From Actinomadura nitritigenes (GTDB taxonomy: Bacteria > Actinomycetota > Actinomycetes > Streptosporangiales > Streptosporangiaceae): DNA of 64,000 nucleotides. The notes beneath the pieces are model-generated. The model had not been told where the DNA came from. It saw only the letters and a program-made list of their open reading frames with translations, and ran no database searches. This document shows, one piece after another, positions 16,838 through 25,651 of the stretch. The position numbers and the translations under genes are program-made. Numbering within the stretch: the stretch's first letter is position 1; every line of letters starts with the position of its first letter. The DNA is taken from NCBI RefSeq assembly GCF_017573545.1, contig NZ_JAGEOK010000004.1, positions 186,001 to 250,000 of the forward strand, written 5' to 3'.

Positions 16838-19800
16838 TCAGCCGCGCTCCCCCAGCAGAATGCCGGATGCCGACCCCGGTGAACACAATTCGCGGAAGTC
16901 GGCGAACGGTCGCACCCCTGGAGGTACCACGGCATTGATGAACATGGCGTCGTCCCCTACGACAACGAGCAACCGTTGTTGCCGGCTCATCGCCACGCAG
17001 AGCCGGTTGCGCAACAGGAGGTGCCCGTAGGCCCGTCGCACCCACATTTCGTAGCGGACGTGAGGACGTTCCGGGTTCGTGTCGCCCATTTCGAAACTTG
17101 GGATTGGGCTTGACCGTGTGACGGACAGGAAGACGACGTCGAACTCCTTGCCCTGGAACGCGTCGACGGTCCCAACGTGCAGTCTCTCCCCGACCGCATC
17201 GGTCGTCCGGTATCCGTCCCTGGCAGGCTCCGCGAGCCCCACCCGGACGAGTTCCTCCCAGATCAACCGGACTTGCGCGCTATAGAAGGAGATCACCCCG
17301 AAAGTCAGGTCCGGCCGCGAGAGGACGTGGCGCTGCAGTTCTGCGGCGATGGCGCGCGCCTCTGCGGGGCGGGCCTTGCTCTGCCCTGCGTGTTCGCGAC
17401 CCGCTGAGTTGGGGACGTTGAGCCATGCGGCCGGGCGGTCCCGATAGCCCTCCAAGCCGTGAGCAAAGCCCTCCGCACCGTTGGGCGACTTCAAGCCTCC
17501 GCCATAGAAGTGCTTTCCCACGAAGTCACCCAGGATGGGGTGCATGCGGTATTGCGCGTTCAACCGGACGGCTCTGCGCCCTCCAGTGTCCTGTTCGTGC
17601 AGCAAGGTGAACAGGCGTCCGAACAGGCTTTCTCGAAGCATGGCGAGGGTGTCGTCCCCACCGACGCGGAGTTCCCGCTCCACGTCCGGTTCCAGCATGT
17701 GCGGCAGCTGGTTCTGGTCGCCGACGAGGATGACGCGGCGCGCGGCGAGCGTCAACGGAATCAGGAGGTCCAGTGGGTTCGCGCGGGCCGCCTCGTCTAC
17801 GATCACGGTATCGAACAGCGACTCCTCCTCGTCCTTGGCCTCCCGAACCGCCCGTGAGTCGGCCTGCTGACAGGTGGCCGCCAGCGACGTCGTGTAGAGC
17901 CGCAAGGTCGCCAGGACAGCCTCGGGATCGCCTTCCAGCGCGCCGAGGAACTCCACGAGGGCCGCCTCGACGCCCTCTGCTCCAGCACCGCGTCTCTCCT
18001 CCAGATCCTCGATCACCTCGTTTAGCCGGTCCACGACGTCTTCGCGGACCGCTGGCCGGACAAGCCTGTCTGCGCCGCGTGTCAGCCTGTCCAGGAGTTG
18101 ATCGCGCACCGTGGCCAGGTCGCCGAGGAAATTTGGTGGCTCCGCGGCGATCCAGTCGGCGGCCCGTTCGAGCAGGTCCAGGTGGGCGTCGTCCGCTGCG
18201 GGGAGCCGCTGCAAGTGCTGCAGTGCCGCGGCCGCCATCTGAGGACCGTCATCGGCGAAGGCCACAGGGACGCACCGGACACCGCGTACTGCGCGCAGCG
18301 TGCTCTCCCGCCGGCTGTCGGCCCGGAGTGCAGCGGTTCTCCCGGCTGCCCGCAACTCCATGCCCAGCGCTTCGAGCCGTTCCCGCAGCGGGTCGGACAC
18401 GAGCCCGTCGACATGCCCGGCGACCTCCTCAATGAGCGGCGCCAGGTCCTCGGTCGGCTCGGGCGCGGCGCAGTAGGCGGCGGTCCTGCGCGCGACGAGA
18501 CGGATCGCGGCCGCGAGGCGGCCCTCCGCGGTGTCGGCCAAGTCGTGGCTGAGCGCCGCAATCGTCCGGGTCCGCCATTGTTCAATGTGGGCAGTCGAGC
18601 CCCGGTCCTGCGAATCGATCTTCAACGCGGGAAGGCCGCGGACCGTCGAACGCTCGACGAGGTTGTCCACCGCTGCGTGCTGGTAGCTGGTAAGCAGCAT
18701 GCTGCGGCTTACCGTCGCCGAGCGGCGCCCTTCCTCGGCGAGCCGTACCTGAAGTGCCGCGATGAGCTGGGTCTTGCCGGTGCCCGGCGGCCCCTGTATT
18801 ACCGCGATGTCGGGAGTGTTCAGAGCCGTCTCCAGAGCGAGTTTCTGCATCTCGTTCGGCGGCTTCTTGAAGCACTTCGCAGCGGCCTCCGACATCGCCG
18901 GGATTGCCCGACTCGGATCCTTGCCGCGCCCGGGTTTGCCCTGTAGCAGCAACAGCAACTGCGGCAGCGGCACCTCACGGTTCAGTAGCCGTCTCAGCGC
19001 GCGCCGCCGACGCTCCAGGCGACGCCGGTCGCCCCACACTCCGATGTGCAGGAAGCCTTGGCGCGGCGGGTGCGCGACCTGGTCGGCCCGCTGGCCGGGG
19101 GCGCGGTGACGTCGGACCATGCGCATGTCCACCGCACCAGACGAAGCATCCATGTGCAGGACGGTTCCGACCTCGTTGCCGTGGGCGAGGTCCTGTTCCA
19201 GAAGCCCGCCGGAGCCCGCCATCCGGGCGCCCCCGCCAAGCACCTCAGGCAGTTCGACCGCGCATTCGAGCTGCACTTCCTGATCAGCGTCGAGTTCCTC
19301 CTGCAACCGCTGGAAAACTCTGCCGCCGCCCCCGATGACGGTAAAGCGGATGATGTCTTCAGCATCATCGAGGTATCTCCAACTGGAATACTGGAGATAC
19401 CCGAAGTCTGCCATCCTGCGCAAGCTGTTCCTGTTCTCCATATCCTGGTAGCGCTGCCATAAGGCCAGGAAGGACTTGTCTTGCTGATCCCGCCTGAAAC
19501 GTTCGATCTCGTCACGCTTGTGCTGCTCCAGCTGACCTCTCATGGTGGCATCGAAGAACTCGACCTCGGCGTGGACGAATGCAACCCGATCTCTGTGGTG
19601 TACCTGGGACGCGTCCCTATGCACGGACTCCAGCAGCCATTCTCCGTCGATCTCGCGTAGCTGGGCGGCGATACCGTCCCCACGCAACCGAACGGAAGCC
19701 GGCCTCGTCCCATCCTGCTCGGGTGCGAGAATGACGATGAGCCGAGGCCCGGTCGGCGTCTGAAACGTCAGATTGTCGGTCAGCCACTTCAGCACTCTTC

Positions 19801-20221
19801 GGGCACCGCGCGGCGCGTCCTCACCTTCGATCTTGCGGACGGCGCCGAAGACGCGCTCGTCCGCCCCGACGCGCAGCTCGCCCCAGGCATACCTGCCCGC
19901 GATCTCATGAATGCCGAGGCGCAGCCATCCGTCGGAGACGTCTTTCACGAACGCGGCGACAGGCCCGTTCTCGGTGACCAGTGAGAAGAGCACATCGTTG
20001 TCGGTCTCGGTACGCCCGCGCGCGAGGTACTCGTGCTCCGTGCCGTCGTGTCCGTGCTGCGTGACCGTAATCGTGGGACCGAGACGGACCAAGCTGATCT
20101 CGCAGCCCTTCATCCCATCGCCCGTAATTCCGGACGGAAGTTCTATCCATGCGAATTGCGGCGGTACCGGCAGCGCGCTGGCCAAGCGCTCCGCCTGTGG
20201 CCGCACCATGGCGGCGCTCAT
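16838..20221 (-). CDS. UPF1-like superfamily 1 helicase
   Basis: 1127 aa from the ATG at 20221 that overlaps the kinase stop (ATGA); an upstream start at 20296 is rejected as it lies in the kinase gene. All SF1 motifs are present: I GPPGTGKT (477-484); II VIVDEAARANPLD; III VGDQNQLPHMLEP; IV LNAQYRMHP; V VGTVDAFQGKEFDVV; VI NRLCVAMSRQQRLLVVVGD. QGKEFDVV and DEAA place it with UPF1/DNA2-type 5'-3' helicases. The first 450 residues are an extended N-terminal region with beta-rich segments and no named domain; a long helical insert separates motifs I and II. UPF1-type helicases accompany several CoCoNuT types and may remodel RNA or ribonucleoprotein targets. Confidence 0.85.
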   Translation of the reverse strand: MSAAMVRPQAERLASALPVPPQFAWIELPSGITGDGMKGCEISLVRLGPTITVTQHGHDGTEHEYLARGRTETDNDVLFSLVTENGPVAAFVKDVSDGWLRLGIHEIAGRYAWGELRVGADERVFGAVRKIEGEDAPRGARRVLKWLTDNLTFQTPTGPRLIVILAPEQDGTRPASVRLRGDGIAAQLREIDGEWLLESVHRDASQVHHRDRVAFVHAEVEFFDATMRGQLEQHKRDEIERFRRDQQDKSFLALWQRYQDMENRNSLRRMADFGYLQYSSWRYLDDAEDIIRFTVIGGGGRVFQRLQEELDADQEVQLECAVELPEVLGGGARMAGSGGLLEQDLAHGNEVGTVLHMDASSGAVDMRMVRRHRAPGQRADQVAHPPRQGFLHIGVWGDRRRLERRRRALRRLLNREVPLPQLLLLLQGKPGRGKDPSRAIPAMSEAAAKCFKKPPNEMQKLALETALNTPDIAVIQGPPGTGKTQLIAALQVRLAEEGRRSATVSRSMLLTSYQHAAVDNLVERSTVRGLPALKIDSQDRGSTAHIEQWRTRTIAALSHDLADTAEGRLAAAIRLVARRTAAYCAAPEPTEDLAPLIEEVAGHVDGLVSDPLRERLEALGMELRAAGRTAALRADSRRESTLRAVRGVRCVPVAFADDGPQMAAAALQHLQRLPAADDAHLDLLERAADWIAAEPPNFLGDLATVRDQLLDRLTRGADRLVRPAVREDVVDRLNEVIEDLEERRGAGAEGVEAALVEFLGALEGDPEAVLATLRLYTTSLAATCQQADSRAVREAKDEEESLFDTVIVDEAARANPLDLLIPLTLAARRVILVGDQNQLPHMLEPDVERELRVGGDDTLAMLRESLFGRLFTLLHEQDTGGRRAVRLNAQYRMHPILGDFVGKHFYGGGLKSPNGAEGFAHGLEGYRDRPAAWLNVPNSAGREHAGQSKARPAEARAIAAELQRHVLSRPDLTFGVISFYSAQVRLIWEELVRVGLAEPARDGYRTTDAVGERLHVGTVDAFQGKEFDVVFLSVTRSSPIPSFEMGDTNPERPHVRYEMWVRRAYGHLLLRNRLCVAMSRQQRLLVVVGDDAMFINAVVPPGVRPFADFRELCSPGSASGILLGERG

Positions 20222-21654
20222 CGGGCACCGCGCCGCGACTGCAGGATTTCCATGAAGCGGTGAGGCTCGCCGGGCGGTCCGAAATGGATGGTCCACCGGC
20301 CAGTCTCACTCATGTCGAAGGGCCAGATGTCCCCACTGCTGAGTGGGATGCTCCGGCCGGACGTCCGGTCGACCATGCGTGCTGAATGCCGGCCGATACG
20401 CTGGACGGTCAACTGACCGCGACCATCCCATTCCAGCCGCACCACCGGCTCTCCGGGGTCGACGGGAATGTCGGCCGGCCCGCGATCGAGATGGAGCAGA
20501 GCGGTCCGCGCACGTACGGTCTGAGCCTGCCGCCCGGTGAGAAGCAGGGACCGGAGCCTGCCGGTCTCGCATTCATCGCTGGTGCCGGGAACGCTTCCGG
20601 CGGGGAGGTACCCGCGGACGTCACACCGAAGGATCGAAGGACGCTCCCGGAAGCACCAGGGGCACTGGTCTTCACCGCCGTGGAAGCTTGAGGCGCAGCC
20701 AGGGCAGGTCACCATGAGCAGCGCCGCCTGTTCGAGTTTGTCCTGCCACTCCTCCATCCCAGGCCGCTGCGCGGGATGGTGCAGCCCTCCCTCGAAGGTG
20801 CGGCGGGCCAGCGCGCGAAGTCCGCGGGTTAGCACTATGGAACGGTCAAGCCCAAGGCGGCTGCGGTTGCCGTCGTCGGTGCTGTGGTCGATCCAGGGGA
20901 GCCGTCCAGCAAACGCGGCTTCCTCCAGCCGTACCGGATCGTCGTAAACGCCGTCTCCCTGAAACGGATGGGCCAGCGAGAGAACCTGGAATGCGAGCAC
21001 GGCGAACGAGAACACGTCGGTAAGACTGTCCTGTCCGGAGCGCCCGGTGACCAGCTCGGGCGCGCCGTAGCCAGGCGTGAAATAGGCGGGATCGCCCGTA
21101 CCCACCTCAGCAGAAAGGTTGTCGGGATCGATGAGCCAGACCTGGTCATGGCCACTGTCCGCCGATACGAGGACGTTGCCAGGCGAGATATCGCCATAAG
21201 CCAGCCCACGGGCGTGCAGGCGCACGAACGCCTCGGCGGCGAGCGCGAGCAGCCGTAGCCGCCGTGCAAGGCCGCCCGTCCGAATGAACCATTCCTTAAT
21301 GTCAGGCTCGGGTACAGCCAACGACCCTAGGCTGATCATGGCATCCAGGAGCTCCATCGTGTAGCCGACATGGTCGCCGGTGAGCAGGGAGAGCGGCTGG
21401 GCTATGGGGACACCTGAAAGGTCGAACCGGCGGACAGCGGCAAGCCGAGCCCGTAGCCGGTCGGCAGCCATACCGGAACCGGGCTTGGCGATCTTGGCGG
21501 CAGCCCGGCCTCCGGTCAGCGACCAGACCGTTCCCTGGCCACCGCCGCCAATCTCCTCCACCAGTTCCAGCGCCTCTCCCCGATCGTCGTGGACGATGTC
21601 ACCGGACCGGAGGCGGCGAGAACGGCGCCCGGACACTCTGTCTGTGGTGGGCAC
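20218..21654 (-). CDS. TerY-P-type Ser/Thr protein kinase with zinc ribbon
   Basis: 478 aa. Kinase motifs: glycine loop IGGGGQGTVW (35-44), Lys54 in AAAKIAKP, catalytic loop YGDISPGNVLV with Asp155 and Asn160, metal site as IDPDN (176-180) in place of DFG, and GAPE at 197-200. YGDISPGN and DPDN are typical of the COG4248-like kinases found in TerY-P triads. Cys317, Cys320, Cys331 and Cys334 form a zinc ribbon after the kinase domain; the last 100 residues look beta-rich and may bind a partner. It stands 16 bp after the vWA gene and overlaps the helicase gene by four bases. Likely job is phosphorylation control of the neighbouring helicase/ATPase complex. The usual PP2C phosphatase gene is absent. 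Confidence 0.85.
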   Translation of the reverse strand: MPTTDRVSGRRSRRLRSGDIVHDDRGEALELVEEIGGGGQGTVWSLTGGRAAAKIAKPGSGMAADRLRARLAAVRRFDLSGVPIAQPLSLLTGDHVGYTMELLDAMISLGSLAVPEPDIKEWFIRTGGLARRLRLLALAAEAFVRLHARGLAYGDISPGNVLVSADSGHDQVWLIDPDNLSAEVGTGDPAYFTPGYGAPELVTGRSGQDSLTDVFSFAVLAFQVLSLAHPFQGDGVYDDPVRLEEAAFAGRLPWIDHSTDDGNRSRLGLDRSIVLTRGLRALARRTFEGGLHHPAQRPGMEEWQDKLEQAALLMVTCPGCASSFHGGEDQCPWCFRERPSILRCDVRGYLPAGSVPGTSDECETGRLRSLLLTGRQAQTVRARTALLHLDRGPADIPVDPGEPVVRLEWDGRGQLTVQRIGRHSARMVDRTSGRSIPLSSGDIWPFDMSETGRWTIHFGPPGEPHRFMEILQSRRGAR

Positions 21655-21670
21655 GTTTCCCTCAACTCGT

Positions 21671-22360
21671 TCAGTCGCTCAGGTCGTGCAGGTCATCAGG
21701 ATCGAACACCGAGACGTCATCAGGCCGTGCACTGTTGGCGCGGACGCTCATGCTCTGTGTGAGGTAGTTGAAGATCTCTGTGACGCGGCCAGCCTCTTCG
21801 GCCCGAACCACCGGGTAGATCGGATCGGCCACAAAGGATTCGAGTACCCGATAGGCGCTGCTGTCCGCCTCCGGCCCAATCGCGATGGCGAGGCGCAGCG
21901 CCCTACTGCCCTGCGCGGACGCCAGCAGCCGGCCCAGTTGCGGCTTCCATTCGCTGGTCGGGGCGCCGTCGGAGATTAGGACGAGAGTCGGAGCGAACGC
22001 GCGCGGCGGCACCACGCTCTCGTCCGCCAGTACCTCACATGCGAGATCGAATGCCTCCCCCATAGGAGTGCCCTCTGGACCGCCCGCCGCGGACATGTCC
22101 GCCCAGCGCGCCTCGGCGGCCGGAACGAGCGGATGGTGCAACGCGACTCCCGTGCCGCCAAAGGTGACGGCCCCGACGGTGATCTCCCCGCGGGCAGAGC
22201 GTTCCCTCGCGAAACCTCGAATCATGGTGCCCATCGCCACGTTGAGCGACGTCATCTTGCCGTCCACCGCCATGCTGCCGCTGATATCTGCGAGGACCAG
22301 AACGGGAAGCGGACGTGGCCGCTGCACCGCGGCAAAAGGCATGCCGACATCGTCACTCAT
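21671..22360 (-). CDS. TerY-like von Willebrand factor A domain protein
   Basis: 229 aa, a single vWA domain. A complete MIDAS metal site is visible: DISGS at 25-29, Thr97 in EGTPMG and Asp130 in LISDGAPT. Length and sequence fit the TerY family, whose members bind Mg2+ and act as docking subunits in the TerY-P kinase/phosphatase modules of tellurite-resistance and defence loci. No signal peptide or membrane segment. First gene of the six-gene operon; ATG at 22360 is preceded by GGGAGAG, a reasonable ribosome site. The operon promoter should be in the 22361-22450 region. Confidence 0.85.
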   Translation of the reverse strand: MSDDVGMPFAAVQRPRPLPVLVLADISGSMAVDGKMTSLNVAMGTMIRGFARERSARGEITVGAVTFGGTGVALHHPLVPAAEARWADMSAAGGPEGTPMGEAFDLACEVLADESVVPPRAFAPTLVLISDGAPTSEWKPQLGRLLASAQGSRALRLAIAIGPEADSSAYRVLESFVADPIYPVVRAEEAGRVTEIFNYLTQSMSVRANSARPDDVSVFDPDDLHDLSD

Positions 22361-22993
22361 TGAGGCAACTCTCCCAACGATTCATCTCATCGCTTACAGC
22401 GGTCCCATGGAGAACGTTGTAGGATTTCACCAGACTTGGGGCCAGTCAAGGGGATTGTCGACGTTACTCGCCAGTCATCTCTAACTAGCACGATCATCCC
22501 TGGTCAGGTATGCCGGTTGACCTGTTACGGCCAGCCCACACCACTGCCCGCAGGCCGACCGGTCAACCTTCGCCCCCTGACCGGATCCGGGTTCAAGGCC
22601 GGGGCCGACGGTACGTAACAAGGTCAGCAGGGACCGTTCACCGCGTCCGTATTTTTCCAGAGCAAAGTGATCAGATAGTTACGGACTCGACGCTCATTCA
22701 AAGAGGCGGTCCTACTTAACTCACGCTCATCGGCATGTCAGTGCGTTGGCGCAAATAGCATGCGATCGACACTACGGTCTACAACCGGCCAGGCCGGTCA
22801 TCGATATATGCGGGAGTCCAGGAGATCCACAAATGGCGCTGTTTCTCGCCGACTTTGATCAACACCATGAGAGCTCGACGTTATCCAAACCCGTGGACAT
22901 CTGATACCCGTTCTCGCAAACAAAGCCAGTGATGGCGGCGCCGGTTCCGATGGCCTCCGCGGCGGCTGGCTAAGCGAATAGCCCTCGCAGGCT
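22361..22993. other. Upstream region of the six-gene operon, no gene seen
   Basis: About 630 bp with low coding potential on both strands and mixed base composition. The first 100 bp should hold the promoter of the vWA-led operon. I find no convincing open frame, hairpin or repeat in the rest. Confidence 0.45.
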
Positions 22994-23119
22994 CTAGGCC
23001 CACGCGGCGCTCACATCAGGCTTCGTCGCATTCCGCCAGCGGTAGAGCTCTTCGCGGGCGCGAATGCAGGCGACGAACAGTAGGACGCGTTCGCTGAGCA
23101 TGTCGATCTCGTGCTGCAT
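22994..23119 (-). pseudogene. Small truncated ORF, unrecognised
   Basis: Reverse-strand frame ending at TAG 22994. From an ATG at 23119 it reads MQHEIDMLSERVLLFVACI then RAREELYRWRNATKPDVSAAWA (41 aa), helical and amphipathic. The frame stays open for 100 bp further upstream with plausible coding sequence (HPIEAAVTAVDLDR) but no start codon, so it looks like the 3' end of a gene whose 5' part was lost. I cannot name the family. Confidence 0.3.
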
Positions 23120-23190
23120 GCGGTCGAGATCGACTGCGGTGACGGCGGCTTCAATCGGGTGGGCGTGTTCGGTGGCGCCAGTCGTCTGAT

Positions 23191-23655
23191 TTGGGCGGTG
23201 GCGAGACCCCGCGCAACCACGATGCCCTGACCCCGGCGGAGATAAAGGAGGTCGGCGGGACCGGACAGCTCCTGGAACAGACCTTCACATGTATGTCTGA
23301 TTCAGGCATCACATGGAACGACAAGGAGCGAGGACGTTCTTTGGACGAGGCGCTGATGCAACGATCGCCACACGTCTACAACCTAGCAATCGTCCGAGGT
23401 GTTCCTACGAGAGGCAGGCTGGTGGTGGGCCCCGCGGTCAAGGTGAAGATGCCCGGGTCAGAGGAACGGTTAGCACTGATGCTGGACGCCTACGGGTGCC
23501 AGGAAACGGCCACCGACTTCCTGAACTCCAGTTCGGCTCGACTTGCCGATGCGGCTCGGCGGTGGGCGCGGGCACATGGCTACCGCATATTTACACGGCC
23601 GGGCGTGAAGGGGCGCGATGGGGCTTCTTCTGAACATCTACCGCAGGCCAGCTAA
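23191..23655 (+). CDS. Hypothetical protein next to integrase
   Basis: Open frame of 154 codons; unrecognised. The predicted product is soluble and mixed, with a plausible C-terminal helix (SSSARLADAARRWARAHGY). An AAGGAGG at about 23247-23253 lies inside the frame, so the true start may be downstream, but no ATG or GTG stands at normal distance. It converges on the integrase gene, with a hairpin between them. Codon use is not strongly biased, so it could be spurious or a degraded island gene. Confidence 0.35.
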   Translation: MGGGETPRNHDALTPAEIKEVGGTGQLLEQTFTCMSDSGITWNDKERGRSLDEALMQRSPHVYNLAIVRGVPTRGRLVVGPAVKVKMPGSEERLALMLDAYGCQETATDFLNSSSARLADAARRWARAHGYRIFTRPGVKGRDGASSEHLPQAS

Positions 23656-23684
23656 GGAGAGCCGGGTTCGCAACCCGACTCTCC
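23656..23684. terminator. Bidirectional hairpin terminator
   Basis: GGAGAG..CGGGTT-CGC-AACCCG.CTCTCC: nested inverted repeat with one bulge, lying between the 3' ends of the hypothetical gene (+) and the integrase (-). The loop arm also resembles a tRNA T-arm, but no other tRNA element is present. Confidence 0.6.
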
Positions 23685-23706
23685 TGCTGGGGTGCGCTTG
23701 TAACGG

Positions 23707-25071
23707 CTATCGGGTGGTTGAGCGGCTGCGGGTTTTGGCTAGGGCTTCTAGGGCTGTTTCGTCGGCGTCGGGGAGGGTGTGTAGGTAGCGCTCGGTTGTG
23801 GCTATGGAGGCGTGGCCTAGGCGTTCCTTTACTACCTGGAGGTCGGCGCCGCCGTTGAGGAGCCAGGAGGCGTGGGCGTGGCGCAGGTCTCGCATGGTGG
23901 GTCTGAAGTTGAGGCCAGCGGCGGCCAGGGCGGGGTACCAGATCTTGCGGCGGAACCAGTCATTCGGGATGTGGCCGTCAGTCTCGCGGACGCGTCGGGG
24001 GCGCGGGTTGTCCTTGCCGTTCGCGCGGCGGGCGGCTCGGTAGAGGGTGAAGCAGCCTCGGCAGTAGTCGCAGCGGCAGCGGCCGGCGGTGTACCCGCTG
24101 AGGGTGCCGTGGTTGTAGGTGCGGCCCTTCTCGTTCGGTTCCGTGCGGCCGAGGGTGGCTGGGTCCGGGATCTCCGTGATGCGGGCTCGGGGCTTGTCCT
24201 GGGGCGGCATCTGGAAGAGGAGGTCGTCTTGGGTGAGGCCCGCTGACCTGATGTGGGCTTCCAGTTTCTCGGTGATCTGGGTGCTGAGCTTGAAGCGGCG
24301 GTACTCCTTGTCCTTCGGGTAGTCCTTGACGAGGAAATGGCGGCCTTCCGGGTGGAACTTCGGGTTCAGCTCGACGACGGTGCGGCTGACCGTGAGAATG
24401 CGGGACCTGAGGTTGAGGTCCTTCACGCGCAGCTCGCTGAGCTCGCCCCAGCGGAGGCCGCTCTCGATCTCGGTTTCGGTGAGGAGCCGGAAGGCGCCCT
24501 CGGGGAGTGCGTGGTAGACGTCGTCGAACTGCTCGGGTGTGATGATCTCGAGGGGCTTGCGGACGACTGGGGGCGTGCGTACTCCGCGGCAGGGGTGGAT
24601 GAAGGTGACCTGGTCGTCCATCGCCGTGGTGAAGATGGCGCTGAGGATGATCTTGTTGTGGCGAATGGTCACCGGCTTCATGCCCTGGTTCTTGAGGGCC
24701 GTGATCCACGCGCGGACGTGCTCAGGGAGGATGTCGATCATCCGCATCGAGCCGAACGTCGGCATGATGTTCCTGTAGATCGCGTACGTGTAGCCCTCAC
24801 GGGTCGTGGCCTCGACCTGGTGGTTCGGGAGCCAGGTCTCCTCCACGTAGTCCTTGAAGCGTTGTCTTCCTCGGCCGGGGTCTCCCGTGCGGCCTCTGGA
24901 GACTTCGACCTCCGCTCGTTGCCATGCTTTGTCGGCTTCCTTTTTGTTGGAGTATGTCCCGGCTGACCGCAGTCGACCTCTGATGTCGACGTAGCAGGCC
25001 GTGTAGCGGTACTTTCCGTTGTTGCCCTTGCGCTTCTTTGCGTATCCCAAGGCGCGATCCTCCATGATCAT
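23707..25071 (-). CDS. Site-specific tyrosine recombinase (integrase)
   Basis: About 454 aa from the ATG at 25071 (a second ATG follows at 25065; the frame is open further to 25185, but that extension is Arg/Pro-rich and unlike integrase). N-terminal arm-binding region (GYAKKRKGNNGKYRYTACYV), SAM-like core-binding domain (residues about 80-170), then the catalytic domain: Arg in ESGLRWGELSEL, box II DLRHAHASWLL, LGHASIATTERYLH with the nucleophilic Tyr. The first His of the HxxR box is Arg (RDLRH), a variation I also associate with actinomycete integrases. A Cys-rich insert (CRCDYCRGC) sits before box II. It drives integration and excision of the island to its left; a likely att segment lies 150 bp upstream of its start. 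Confidence 0.9.
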   Translation of the reverse strand: MIMEDRALGYAKKRKGNNGKYRYTACYVDIRGRLRSAGTYSNKKEADKAWQRAEVEVSRGRTGDPGRGRQRFKDYVEETWLPNHQVEATTREGYTYAIYRNIMPTFGSMRMIDILPEHVRAWITALKNQGMKPVTIRHNKIILSAIFTTAMDDQVTFIHPCRGVRTPPVVRKPLEIITPEQFDDVYHALPEGAFRLLTETEIESGLRWGELSELRVKDLNLRSRILTVSRTVVELNPKFHPEGRHFLVKDYPKDKEYRRFKLSTQITEKLEAHIRSAGLTQDDLLFQMPPQDKPRARITEIPDPATLGRTEPNEKGRTYNHGTLSGYTAGRCRCDYCRGCFTLYRAARRANGKDNPRPRRVRETDGHIPNDWFRRKIWYPALAAAGLNFRPTMRDLRHAHASWLLNGGADLQVVKERLGHASIATTERYLHTLPDADETALEALAKTRSRSTTR

Positions 25072-25221
25072 CCGTCCGTGATTTGTCCGTGGACGGTGGC
25101 GGACAGGCCATCCTTGTCCGTGAATGGCTGACACCGTCACAGGCCGTCTACCTGGGATTTTAACGCGGATCGCCTTTACCTGCATGACCCCCGAATGGGC
25201 ATTACTTGGAGTTCGGGACGA

Positions 25222-25242
25222 AGAGGTCGTGGGTTCAGATTC
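25222..25242. other. Putative attachment site core (tRNA 3'-end-like segment)
   Basis: AGAGGTCGTGGGTTCAGATTC resembles the variable-loop/T-arm part of an actinobacterial tRNA gene (usual form GGTCGTGGGTTCAAATCC). It lies just outside the integrase start and at the point where base composition switches to host-like values. No complete tRNA is present, as expected for the attL/attR end that does not keep the functional tRNA. Confidence 0.45.
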
Positions 25243-25651
25243 GTTAATTTTGCAGTCCTAGACTGGAGAGCCCAGTTTCCCCGGGGCTGGCGAATTCGGT
25301 TGCTTGATTAGTCAATCTTTGATTGCGTCTGCCGATGGACTGATGAGTGGGTGAGGCTGCCTCGTTGACGTGGGACTTGCGCGGTGAATGTGGTTTTCTT
25401 GGTTCAGCGCCGGGGTGGTTGTCGTTAGATCGGCGATCGTGGCTGTGAGTTGTTTTGCGGTTCGGGCGGTGGCGGGTGGGGCGAGTCTCGGAGCAGGTTG
25501 ATCTCGACGTTGAGCGGGCGTTTCTGCTTCGTCGCGGTCGCGGTGATGAGCCGTTGGCGCTTAGGTCGGGCCGGCCTGGTTCCTCGGGGCGGTGTTGACG
25601 ACGACTGGGCTGCGCTCGGTGGGGGCTTCCGCGAGCGTGCTGCTCGGCCGT
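25243..25651. other. Intergenic region at the island/chromosome junction
   Basis: About 410 bp with no gene that I can support. The first 100 bp are AT-richer than the flanks; from about 25440 GC content rises to chromosomal level. Confidence 0.4.

Noticed and set aside
15613..16938. Plus-strand open frame of 441 codons opposite the HEPN gene
   Set aside because: No family resemblance; antisense shadow of a gene with HEPN motif and operon linkage.
20222..20296. Longer helicase start at 20296
   Set aside because: It would lie in the kinase gene, whereas the ATG at 20221 gives the typical ATGA overlap.
23656..23684. tRNA gene at the GGAGAG...CTCTCC hairpin
   Set aside because: The T-arm-like core and acceptor-like ends occur, but there is no D-arm or anticodon arm; a terminator explains it better.
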